12,373 nt of DNA from assembly GCA_046339595.1 (NCBI GenBank), contig JBKDUF010000083.1, positions 1 to 12,373 of the forward strand. Reading direction: 5' to 3'. This document shows positions 1 to 5,893 of this stretch, piece after piece. Each line of letters opens with the position of its first letter. Position 1 is the stretch's first letter. The stretch comes from Ga0077527 sp021300125. Its GTDB lineage: Bacteria > Pseudomonadota > Gammaproteobacteria > Burkholderiales > SG8-41. The translations under genes were made by a program, and so were the position numbers. The notes under the pieces are model-generated. The model was given only the letters and a program-made list of their open reading frames with translations, was not told the DNA's origin and ran no database searches.

Positions 1-300
1 CTGGATGTTGCGGTTGAGCAGCGCGTAGTTCTGCGCCTCCGGCTCGAAGGCATAGACGCGGGTGCGCCGAGTGGCCGCCGCCCAGATGGTGTACATGCCG
101 ACGTTGGCGCCGCAATCGACAACGATTTCGCCGGGCTTGAAGCTGGCGATCCATTCCAGGGTCCAAGGCTCCTTGTCGTAGATCGAATCGACGCGCCAGC
201 GCGTCATCTGGCTCGGCGTGGCGTAGATCATGGTCACACCATCATGCACCACTTCGCAGCGCGGATTGAGGCGCTCGTACTCTTCCAGCGTCAGACTCAT
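1..300 (-). CDS. FkbM-family SAM-dependent methyltransferase, N-terminal 100 residues (runs off the window)
   Basis: The reading frame starts at the ATG complementary to 298-300 and is still open at base 1, so only the first 100 residues are visible. Residues 59-71 read IVVDCGANVGMYT, the glycine-rich S-adenosylmethionine-binding motif I of class I methyltransferases. Residues 84-99 read AFEPEAQNYALLNRNI, the acidic motif II and following helix typical of the FkbM family. FkbM proteins usually O-methylate sugars, polyketides or other small molecules; the acceptor here cannot be told. A CAGGAG sequence lies on the minus strand near 325-330, rather far from the ATG, with a weaker purine run (GGCGGAAAA) next to it. 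The gene is divergent from the CoA-transferase and shares a 139-base promoter region with it. The family is confident from two motifs; the C-terminal half is outside the window. Confidence 0.88.
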   Translation of the reverse strand, partial: MSLTLEEYERLNPRCEVVHDGVTMIYATPSQMTRWRVDSIYDKEPWTLEWIASFKPGEIVVDCGANVGMYTIWAAATRRTRVYAFEPEAQNYALLNRNIQ

Positions 301-439
301 GTTTTCCGCCGGCGGGGCCGGACTCTCCTGTTGCAATTCGTGGCGGGAATTTTAACCCAGCCAGTCCTGCCGGCACGCTAGCCAAGAACAATCGCTGTAA
401 AATCCGCGTCACCGAAACACCCCGCCCCGGAGTCCCATC
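301..439. promoter_or_regulatory. Divergent intergenic region with a -10-like box on each strand
   Basis: This 139-base gap separates the divergent methyltransferase and CoA-transferase genes. It holds a TAAAAT hexamer on the plus strand at 398-403, preceded directly by TG, about 35 bases before the GTG start at 440. It holds a second TAAAAT on the minus strand at 354-349, about 50 bases before the ATG at 300. Neither has a convincing TTGACA-like -35 at 16-18 bases. TG-preceded TAAAAT boxes are common sigma-70 -10 elements in betaproteobacteria, so two back-to-back promoters are plausible but unproven. No operator palindrome was seen. Confidence 0.35.
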
Positions 440-1639
440 GTGCCGCAACCCCTCGAAAACGTGCGCATCATCGACCTCAGCACGGTCGTCATGGGTCCCT
501 TTGCAACCCAGCTGCTGGGGGACCTCGGCGCCGACGTGATCAAGGTGGAGGCACCGGACGGCGACATCCTGCGCCACATCGCGCCGATGAAGAATCCGGC
601 AATGGGCCACATCTTCCTGCACCACAACCGCAACAAGCGCTCGATCGTGCTCGACCTGAAGAAGCCCGAGGGCCTGGAAGCGCTGCACAAGCTGATCAAG
701 ACCGCCGACGTGCTGTTCTACAACGTGCGGCCGCAGGCGATGAAGCGGCTGAAGCTCTCCTACGAGGACGTGATCAAGATCAAGCCGGACATCGTCTACG
801 TCGGCGCCTACGGTTTCGGCCAGCGCGGGCCCTATGCCGCGCAGCCCGCCTACGATGATCTGATCCAGGGCATGTCGGCCATTCCGGCGCTGTTCCACGA
901 AGCCGGAGCCTCCGCGCCGCGCTACGTGCCGCTGGCGATTGCCGACCGCATCACCGGGCTGGCCGCGGTGAACGCCATCACCACCGCCCTGTTCGCCCGC
1001 AGCCGCACCGGCAAAGGCCAGTCGGTGGAGGTGCCGATGTTCGAGACCGTGACCCAGCTGGTGCTGGCCGACCACATGGGCGGCTTCACCTTTGACCCGC
1101 CCGACGGCCCCTACGGCTACGCCCGCATGCTCGCCGAGCACCGCGCGCCCTACCAGACCCGCGACGGCTACATGTGCGTGCTGATCTACAACGACAAGCA
1201 CTGGCGCGCCTTTTTCAGGCTGATCGGCCAGGAGGCGATGTTCGAGAAGGACACGCGCTTCAGCAGCCACGAGGCGCGTTCGCGCAACATCGCCGAGGTC
1301 TATGCCTTTGCCGCTGAACAGCTGAAGCAGAAAACCAACGCCGAATGGGAAGTCCTGCTGCGCGAGGCCGATATCCCCTCGGCGCCGATGAAGGCCGTGG
1401 GTGATGTGCTCAACGACCCTCACCTTGAAGCGGTCGGCTTTTTCAAGCGCACGCAGCATCCCAGCGAAGGGGGCCTGCGCGAGATGACACTGGCCAGCCA
1501 CTGGCCCGATGCCGGCGCGATGCCGCACCGCCCGGCGCCGCGCCTCGGACAGCACAGCGCCGAACTGCTGCGCGAGGCCGGCTACAGCGACGCCGACATC
1601 AACAGGCTGGCCGGGGCCGGCGCGACCAAACTGGCCTAG
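440..1639 (+). CDS. CaiB/BaiF-type class III CoA-transferase
   Basis: This 399-residue protein has the normal length for class III CoA-transferases, which move CoA between acyl-CoA thioesters and carboxylic acids in the cytoplasm, often to activate an acid for degradation. It opens with PLENVRIIDLSTVVMGPFAT and GDLGADVIKVEAP (residues 4-39), the classic N-terminal signature. The catalytic aspartate is seen in PLAIADRITG as Asp169, the same number as the active-site Asp of formyl-CoA transferase. GRASP-type substrate predictions are not possible by eye: relatives act on formyl-, carnitinyl-, succinyl-, benzylsuccinyl- and mesaconyl-CoA. The start is a GTG with CGGAG about seven bases upstream; no ATG gives a better N-terminus. 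Its stop TAG shares the palindrome CTAG with the stop of the convergent gene at 1636. No acyl-CoA decarboxylase or dehydrogenase partner lies next to it. Family certain, substrate unknown. Confidence 0.93.
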   Translation: MPQPLENVRIIDLSTVVMGPFATQLLGDLGADVIKVEAPDGDILRHIAPMKNPAMGHIFLHHNRNKRSIVLDLKKPEGLEALHKLIKTADVLFYNVRPQAMKRLKLSYEDVIKIKPDIVYVGAYGFGQRGPYAAQPAYDDLIQGMSAIPALFHEAGASAPRYVPLAIADRITGLAAVNAITTALFARSRTGKGQSVEVPMFETVTQLVLADHMGGFTFDPPDGPYGYARMLAEHRAPYQTRDGYMCVLIYNDKHWRAFFRLIGQEAMFEKDTRFSSHEARSRNIAEVYAFAAEQLKQKTNAEWEVLLREADIPSAPMKAVGDVLNDPHLEAVGFFKRTQHPSEGGLREMTLASHWPDAGAMPHRPAPRLGQHSAELLREAGYSDADINRLAGAGATKLA

Positions 1640-2175
1640 ACGGGAAACTGCCTGCGGTACTGGATGAACCCGGAACGCTCGGCCACCCGGTCGTAAAGCC
1701 GCCGCGCCACCGCATTGCCTTCCTGCGTCAGCCAGTACACACGCGGCGAACCCGCCGCCTGTGCCCGCACATAGACCGCCACGATCACCTGCTGGTTCTT
1801 GCGAAAGGCGGTGCCGCCGGTCTGTGTGTTTTCAAATCGCGTCACGCACTCGAGGTAGGCGTCGCTCAAGGCTTTCCAGAAACCGTAGCTGCAGGTCCAC
1901 AAGCGGTTTTCCTGGAATTGCTGCTGGCGCGAGGTCGCGAAGTAGTCCTGCGCGATCCGCCGCTGGTGGTTTTTCGCCGCACCGTCGAGCAGGTCGATGT
2001 TCTCGAACAGGCGGTCGGCCCTGAAGCCGGCGGTCTCGCGCAGGCTCTCCAGCCACTGCGGGATATCGGCCAGCGCCTTCAGGGGATCGGCCGGCAATTC
2101 GTCAATGATCTCCTTGGCCTTGCGCGCATCGGCCATCGGATGATCAACCTTGGCCCCGCCCAGAAAATTCAGCAT
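1636..2175 (-). CDS. Conserved hypothetical protein, about 179 residues
   Basis: This is a soluble, mixed-charge protein with no signal peptide or membrane segment. The N-terminus MLNFLGGAKVDHPMADARKA and the later stretch RQQQFQENRLWTCSYGFWKA resemble, from memory, the N-terminal region of much longer (500-600 residue) uncharacterised betaproteobacterial proteins. If that is right, this copy is short or C-terminally replaced. I chose the ATG at 2175 rather than the GTG at 2190 because AGGGGAGA sits just upstream of the ATG and would otherwise be inside the coding region. It follows the MFS gene by 68 bases on the same strand and probably shares its transcript. It ends tail to tail with the CoA-transferase, the two TAG stops overlapping in CTAG. 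A role beside the transporter is possible, but no function can be assigned. Confidence 0.72.
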   Translation of the reverse strand: MLNFLGGAKVDHPMADARKAKEIIDELPADPLKALADIPQWLESLRETAGFRADRLFENIDLLDGAAKNHQRRIAQDYFATSRQQQFQENRLWTCSYGFWKALSDAYLECVTRFENTQTGGTAFRKNQQVIVAVYVRAQAAGSPRVYWLTQEGNAVARRLYDRVAERSGFIQYRRQFPV

Positions 2176-2243
2176 GATTCTCCCCTGCACCCTGCTGTTT
2201 CAGCCAGTTCCGCCGCACTGCGACCGCTGAAAACCCTGCCGGA

Positions 2244-3530
2244 TCACGCGCCGATGGCCCTGAGCCGTCCGCGGCCGGCATCAATGCCGCGCAGCAGGAC
2301 CAGCCCGGCCACGAAAAAAGTCCCGGTGACCAGCATCGCCAGCCGGTGATCGCCACCGCTGATCCAGGACACTGCGCCGTAGGTCAGGGGTCCGAGGATG
2401 GACGAACACTTTACCGCGAACCCCCACAGCCCGAAAAACTCGGCTTCGCGTCCGGGCGGGCTGAGCCAGCCGACCAGCGCACGCCCTGCAGACTGGCTCG
2501 AACCCAGGCACAGTCCGACGCCGTTGGCGGCCAGCCAGAACAATGCCGCGCTGTCGGCACGCCAGGCGAGCAGTACGGTGAGTATCCAGCCGGCAAGGAT
2601 CAACGCAATCGCGCGCACATGACCAAGCCGGTCCTGCACGTAGCCGAAAGCCAGTGCACCGATGGCGGCGGTGATGTTGACCACCAGGATCAGTTGCAGC
2701 GTATCGCGCAGCGTGAAACCCATCGCCTGCTGGGCGTAGATCGCGGCGAGTGCGATCACGGTCTGGATGCCGGCCTGGTAGCAGGTCAGGCAGAACAGGA
2801 AACGCCGCAGGTCGGGAAAGTCGCGCATCACCTGCAGCGCGGTGCCGGCGAGCGCGCGCCAGGACGAGGCCGGCATTTCGGGCCGCGGCTGTGCGCGCTC
2901 GCGCAGGAACAGGAAGGTCGGCGTGCTCGCGAGCACGAACAATCCGGCGGTGATCAGCATCGTCACCGGTACGAACTCGTCGGCGCCTGCGCCGCCGGCC
3001 TGGGCCTGGCTGACATAGACCAGGCACAGCCCCAGCGCAACCAGTCCGCCGAGGTAACCGAGGCCCCAGCCCCAGCCTGAAACGCGGCCCATCGCCTCGC
3101 CGCGAGCCAGTTCGGGCAGGAAGGCGGCAATCAGGTTCTCGCCGGTGCCGAAAAAAAAATTCGACAGCACGATCAGCAGCATGGCCAGCGCCACATCGCC
3201 ACGGCCGGCCAGCGCCAGCGCCGCGGTGAACAGCACGCAGCCGGCGGTACTCATCAACAGCAGGTGTTTTTTTGCAGCGTGGCGGTCGGCCCAGGCGCCA
3301 AGCGGCGGTGCGGTGACCATGATCAAGGCATAGGACAGCGCCAGCGCCGAAGTCCAGGCAAAAGTGGCCCAGGGCGCATTACCGGCCACCTCGGCGACGA
3401 AATAGGCGCTGAACAGCGCCGTGATCACCACCGTGGTGTAGCCGGAATTGGCGAAATCATAGAGGGCCCACGACCAGACCTCTCGCGGCCGCACGCCAGT
3501 CGCAAGATCTCCGCCAGGTGCGTTGCTCAC
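2244..3530 (-). CDS. MFS transporter of the UMF1 / Atg22-like family
   Basis: A 428-residue polytopic inner-membrane protein with about 12 hydrophobic segments. The N-terminal REVWSWALYDFANSGYTTVV (residues 16-35) is the hallmark of the UMF1/Atg22-like branch of the major facilitator superfamily. GAWADRHAAKKHLLL (78-92) corresponds to MFS motif A between helices 2 and 3, and GYVQDRLGHVRAI (296-308) to its repeat between helices 8 and 9. A soluble loop near 211-235 joins the two halves. Eukaryotic Atg22 exports amino acids from the vacuole; bacterial members are mostly uncharacterised, and the substrate here is unknown. The start is a GTG with GGGAGG closely upstream. That GTG overlaps the stop of the preceding small gene (GTGA), which points to translational coupling. 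A run of nine Ts on the coding strand (3151-3159) encodes three phenylalanines near residues 125-127. Confidence 0.9.
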   Translation of the reverse strand: MSNAPGGDLATGVRPREVWSWALYDFANSGYTTVVITALFSAYFVAEVAGNAPWATFAWTSALALSYALIMVTAPPLGAWADRHAAKKHLLLMSTAGCVLFTAALALAGRGDVALAMLLIVLSNFFFGTGENLIAAFLPELARGEAMGRVSGWGWGLGYLGGLVALGLCLVYVSQAQAGGAGADEFVPVTMLITAGLFVLASTPTFLFLRERAQPRPEMPASSWRALAGTALQVMRDFPDLRRFLFCLTCYQAGIQTVIALAAIYAQQAMGFTLRDTLQLILVVNITAAIGALAFGYVQDRLGHVRAIALILAGWILTVLLAWRADSAALFWLAANGVGLCLGSSQSAGRALVGWLSPPGREAEFFGLWGFAVKCSSILGPLTYGAVSWISGGDHRLAMLVTGTFFVAGLVLLRGIDAGRGRLRAIGA

Positions 3531-3694
3531 GTCCCTCCCGCGGAATCAGCGGCGCGTTTACCCGGAGGCTCGGCGAAGTAGCCGCATCCTCGCGCGGCGG
3601 CGCGCAGCAGGTGGCCCAGCCGCGGTCCGGCCAGGCACAGGATCAATCCGAAAAACACCCACATCACGATCAGCATCAGGCTCATGACAGTCAT
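3527..3694 (-). CDS. Small single-span membrane protein, 55 residues, coupled to the MFS gene
   Basis: The predicted protein begins MTVMSLMLIVMWVFFGLILC, a strongly hydrophobic helix of about 20 residues. A positively charged segment follows (PRLGHLLRAAARG, residues 24-36), then a short polar tail. This is the shape of a small inner-membrane protein with a cytoplasmic C-terminus. Its stop codon overlaps the GTG start of the UMF1-like transporter by four bases, the best evidence that it is a genuine coupled gene. An alternative in-frame ATG at 3685 would remove three residues. The frame stays open upstream as far as 3967, but that part is arginine-rich and unconvincing. No strong ribosome-binding site precedes either ATG. 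It could be an accessory subunit of the transporter; that is inference from position only. Confidence 0.55.
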   Translation of the reverse strand: MTVMSLMLIVMWVFFGLILCLAGPRLGHLLRAAARGCGYFAEPPGKRAADSAGGT

Positions 3695-4049
3695 CCCGTT
3701 TAGGTATTGCCGACCGGACTCTTGCAACAGCCGTACCAGCAGGCCGCGCCGACGAGCGTGGAGCGTCAAGGCACCAGCGGTCATGCGGCGGAAGCCGGTG
3801 TTGAAAACCGGACAAGGCAGCCGAAAAACCGGCGTGAGAAATCGCACCGGAAGGGTGAGGCCGCGATGTCTTGGGAAGGCAACAAACATAGCAAAAAAAT
3901 ACAGGGGGTTCCGGCCTGGTTTCAGGGACTGTTGGTCCCGGACGACAAAGGCCAACCGAATGAACAATCAAGTCATTGATTTGATTAATATTTTTTTGGC
4001 TTGGGACCTGCCCGCCAGACCAGGAAATCATTTCTGGAGGATTCACCAC
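3695..4049. other. 355-base region without a confident gene; AT-rich upstream region of the lipoprotein gene
   Basis: The first half (about 3695-3865) is GC-rich and contains short hairpins, for example CCGGT/ACCGG around 3797-3813 and GCCG/CGGC around 3821-3834. The second half is AT-rich, with a stretch from 3963 to 3997 containing TTGATT twice (3976 and 3981) and TAATAT (3986-3991). The AT-rich part is the likely promoter of the divergent lipoprotein gene starting at 4050, but no well-spaced -35/-10 pair stands out. A low-confidence 37-codon frame lies at 3866-3979 and is listed separately. Confidence 0.5.
3866..3979 (+). CDS. Possible 37-residue small protein
   Basis: The frame starts MSWEGNKHSKKIQGVPAWFQ and ends at a TGA at 3977-3979. 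A TGAGG sequence lies five bases before the ATG, a usable ribosome-binding site. The product would be hydrophilic, with no signal peptide and no membrane segment. It lies in the otherwise empty region before the lipoprotein gene and on the same strand. I recognise no family. The minus-strand frame over the same bases is also open, so coding cannot be judged by eye. It may equally be leader or promoter DNA. Confidence 0.25.
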   Translation: MSWEGNKHSKKIQGVPAWFQGLLVPDDKGQPNEQSSH

Positions 4050-4280
4050 ATGACCCGAGCCCTTGATTCACGCTTGGGCGCAGCCCTGATCGCCGGGGCC
4101 TGGCTGACTCTGGCCGGTTGCTCGACCCCACCAACCAACGCACAGGTCGGCGCCACTGCCGGTGCCGTCATCGGTGGCGGGGTCGGCTCCGCACTGACCG
4201 GCGGCAGCACCGCCGGCACGGTGGCCGGTGGGGGTGCCGGTGCTGCGGTCGGCCACGAGATCGGCCGCCGCGTGACATAG
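4050..4280 (+). CDS. OsmB-like small glycine-zipper lipoprotein, 76 residues
   Basis: The N-terminus is a lipoprotein signal peptide: a charged start (MTRALDSR), a hydrophobic core and the lipobox LAGC, with Cys24 as the lipidated residue. The mature part of about 53 residues is mostly glycine and alanine (GATAGAVIGGGVGSALTGG, then AGTVAGGGAGAAVGHEIGRR). This is the glycine-zipper two-helix pattern seen in OsmB and the Rick_17kDa/SlyB group. Such proteins sit in the outer membrane; OsmB of E. coli is induced by osmotic and envelope stress. Asp does not follow the Cys, in keeping with outer-membrane sorting. TGGAGG at 4035-4040 is an excellent ribosome-binding site nine bases before the ATG. 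The gene stands alone, with an AT-rich region before it and a strong terminator after it, so it is probably monocistronic. Assignment to OsmB itself is not certain. Confidence 0.85.
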   Translation: MTRALDSRLGAALIAGAWLTLAGCSTPPTNAQVGATAGAVIGGGVGSALTGGSTAGTVAGGGAGAAVGHEIGRRVT

Positions 4281-4305
4281 CGCAATCACAACAGACCCCT
4301 GTTTT

Positions 4306-4356
4306 CCCCGGCGCACCCCGAAGGCAATCACCTTGGGGTCAAGCCGGGGTTTTTTT
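4306..4356 (+). terminator. Rho-independent terminator after the OsmB-like lipoprotein gene
   Basis: CCCCGGC (4306-4312) pairs with GCCGGGG (4343-4349). Inside it ACCCC (4315-4319) pairs with GGGGT (4335-4339) and AAGG (4321-4324) with CCTT (4331-4334), leaving the loop CAATCA. Seven Ts (4350-4356) follow directly. On the minus strand the stem is not followed by a T run, so it should end plus-strand transcription only and would not terminate the convergent amidase transcript. Confidence 0.92.
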
Positions 4357-4384
4357 GTACCGGCCGGGAGCAAACCATGCCGCG

Positions 4385-5797
4385 TCAGCGCGGATCGATC
4401 GGTGTCAGGCTCGCGCCTCCGAGCAGCGACTCCAGCCAGGCACCTTGCGCAAACAGCATCGCCTCGCCTTTGGGCTTGCCGATGACCTGCAGACCCAGCG
4501 GCAGCCCCGACGCCGTGAATCCCCCGGGCAGTGCCAGCACCGGGCAGGCAGTCATCGTCACTGCCGTCGTGAGAATCAGCCAGTCCATGTAGCCGGCAAA
4601 ACGCACGCCACCCCAGGCTTCGGGGTAACGCCAATCGGCATCGAAGGGCGGACAGAGCGTGGCCGGACAGAGCAGCAGGTCGTAATCCCGGAAGAATGCC
4701 GCGGCGCGGCGGATCACCTCGCCCTGGGCAATTTCCGCCGACACCACATCGGTCAGCTTCAGGCCGAGACCGAACTCGACGTTCTCGATCACCTCGGGCT
4801 TGAGCAGGTGGCGGTGCTGCGCCAGCAGCGGCGCGATGCGCGCGATGTAGACCGCGCCGCGCAGGGTCAGGAAAATCGGCCCGGCATCGCGCAGATCGGG
4901 ATGCGCCTGCTCGACCTGCACGCCTGCACCCGCGAGCTTCTCCGCCACCGCATCGATCATCGCGCGCACTTCGCGATCCACCACCGGCGCGATGCCGAGA
5001 TCATGGCTGACCGCAACACGCAGCGGCCTTTGCGCTTGCGCGGCGCAGGCCGCGAAGGACGGCAGCGCATCGCGCGGGGACAGCGGGTCGCGGACATCGA
5101 AGCCCGCCTCGGCATCGAACATCAGCGCGACATCGGCGACGGTGCGGGCCATCGGACCTTCAACCGACAGTGGATTGAAGGGCTGTTTCTGCAGCCGCGC
5201 CACCATGCCCGGGCTGGGGCGCAGGCCGCTCACCCCGCAGAATGCGGCCGGTGTGCGGATGCTGCCGCCGAAGTCGTTGCCGGTGGCGAGCCAGACCTGT
5301 CCCGCCGCCAGCGCCGCGGCGCTGCCGCCGGAAGATCCGCTGGCGCTTTTGCGCACATCCCAGGGATTGCGCGTGGTGCCGAAGACATCGTTGAAGGTAT
5401 GGCCGCCGGCGGCGAATTCCGGCAGGTTGGTCTTGCCGATGACGATGGCGCCATGGGCCTCCAGCCGCTGCACCACCGGGTCGGAAGCCGGCGCGATGCG
5501 CTGCTCGAACACCTTCGAGCCCGAAGTGCAGCGCAGGCCCTCGACATCGGTGTTGTCCTTGACCGCGATCGGCAGCCCGTGCAGGAAGCCGGCGGGCCTC
5601 GCCTCGCGGGGCGCGTTCATGAGCCGCCGCGCCTGATCGCGGGCGCGCTCGAAGGCGGTGGTCACCATCGCGTTGATGCGCGGATTGGTCTGTTCAATTC
5701 GCTGTTCAGCCGCATCAATCAATTCCAGCGGCGACACATCTCCCGCAGCGAGCCGCCCCACGGCCTCGCCGGCCGTCCACCTGATGAATTCGTCCAT
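4385..5797 (-). CDS. Amidase-signature family hydrolase (AtzF/GatA-like), 470 residues
   Basis: Amidase-signature enzymes hydrolyse C-N bonds of carboxamides to a carboxylate and ammonia or an amine. The full Ser-cisSer-Lys triad is visible: Lys80 in LPIAVKDN, the cis-serine Ser155 in SASGSSGGSAAA, and the nucleophile Ser179 in NDFGGSIRTPAAFCG. The 24-residue gap between the serines matches fatty acid amide hydrolase. Length is normal for the family. I chose the ATG at 5797 because a GGGGGG-rich ribosome-binding site lies just upstream and the protein starts in the usual way (MDEFIRWTAGEAVGRLAAGD); the frame stays open for another 1.4 kb but only antisense to the next gene. It is unlikely to be the GatA subunit because no gatB or gatC lies beside it. 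It is divergent from the ThDP-enzyme gene, which suggests joint control. Substrate unknown; annotations such as indoleacetamide or aspartyl-tRNA amidase would be unsupported. Confidence 0.93.
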   Translation of the reverse strand: MDEFIRWTAGEAVGRLAAGDVSPLELIDAAEQRIEQTNPRINAMVTTAFERARDQARRLMNAPREARPAGFLHGLPIAVKDNTDVEGLRCTSGSKVFEQRIAPASDPVVQRLEAHGAIVIGKTNLPEFAAGGHTFNDVFGTTRNPWDVRKSASGSSGGSAAALAAGQVWLATGNDFGGSIRTPAAFCGVSGLRPSPGMVARLQKQPFNPLSVEGPMARTVADVALMFDAEAGFDVRDPLSPRDALPSFAACAAQAQRPLRVAVSHDLGIAPVVDREVRAMIDAVAEKLAGAGVQVEQAHPDLRDAGPIFLTLRGAVYIARIAPLLAQHRHLLKPEVIENVEFGLGLKLTDVVSAEIAQGEVIRRAAAFFRDYDLLLCPATLCPPFDADWRYPEAWGGVRFAGYMDWLILTTAVTMTACPVLALPGGFTASGLPLGLQVIGKPKGEAMLFAQGAWLESLLGGASLTPIDPR

Positions 5798-5893
5798 GCA
5801 TTCCCCCCGATGAAGGCCGCAGTATAGCGACCACGGACAGGCCGGCATGTTAGGCTTGCGCTCCCGTTTTTCACGACCTGCCAGGACCCGAAC
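5798..5893. promoter_or_regulatory. Divergent promoter region between amidase and ThDP-enzyme genes
   Basis: This 96-base gap must hold the start signals of both divergent genes unless they are read from elsewhere. On the minus strand TATACT (5826-5821) is one base from the TATAAT consensus and lies about 25 bases before the amidase ATG, leaving a short leader. No clear -35 accompanies it. On the plus strand no good -10 was recognised; AGGA at 5883-5886 serves as ribosome-binding site for the gene at 5894. No regulator gene is present in the window. Confidence 0.3.

Noticed and set aside
242..1555. A 437-codon minus-strand open frame
   Set aside because: It lies opposite the CoA-transferase, which has clear family motifs. 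The shadow protein has no recognisable domain.
4118..5827. A 569-codon plus-strand open frame
   Set aside because: It is antisense to the amidase, whose complete catalytic triad is visible. Its own translation is low-complexity Arg/His/Gln-rich, as expected for a GC-rich shadow frame.
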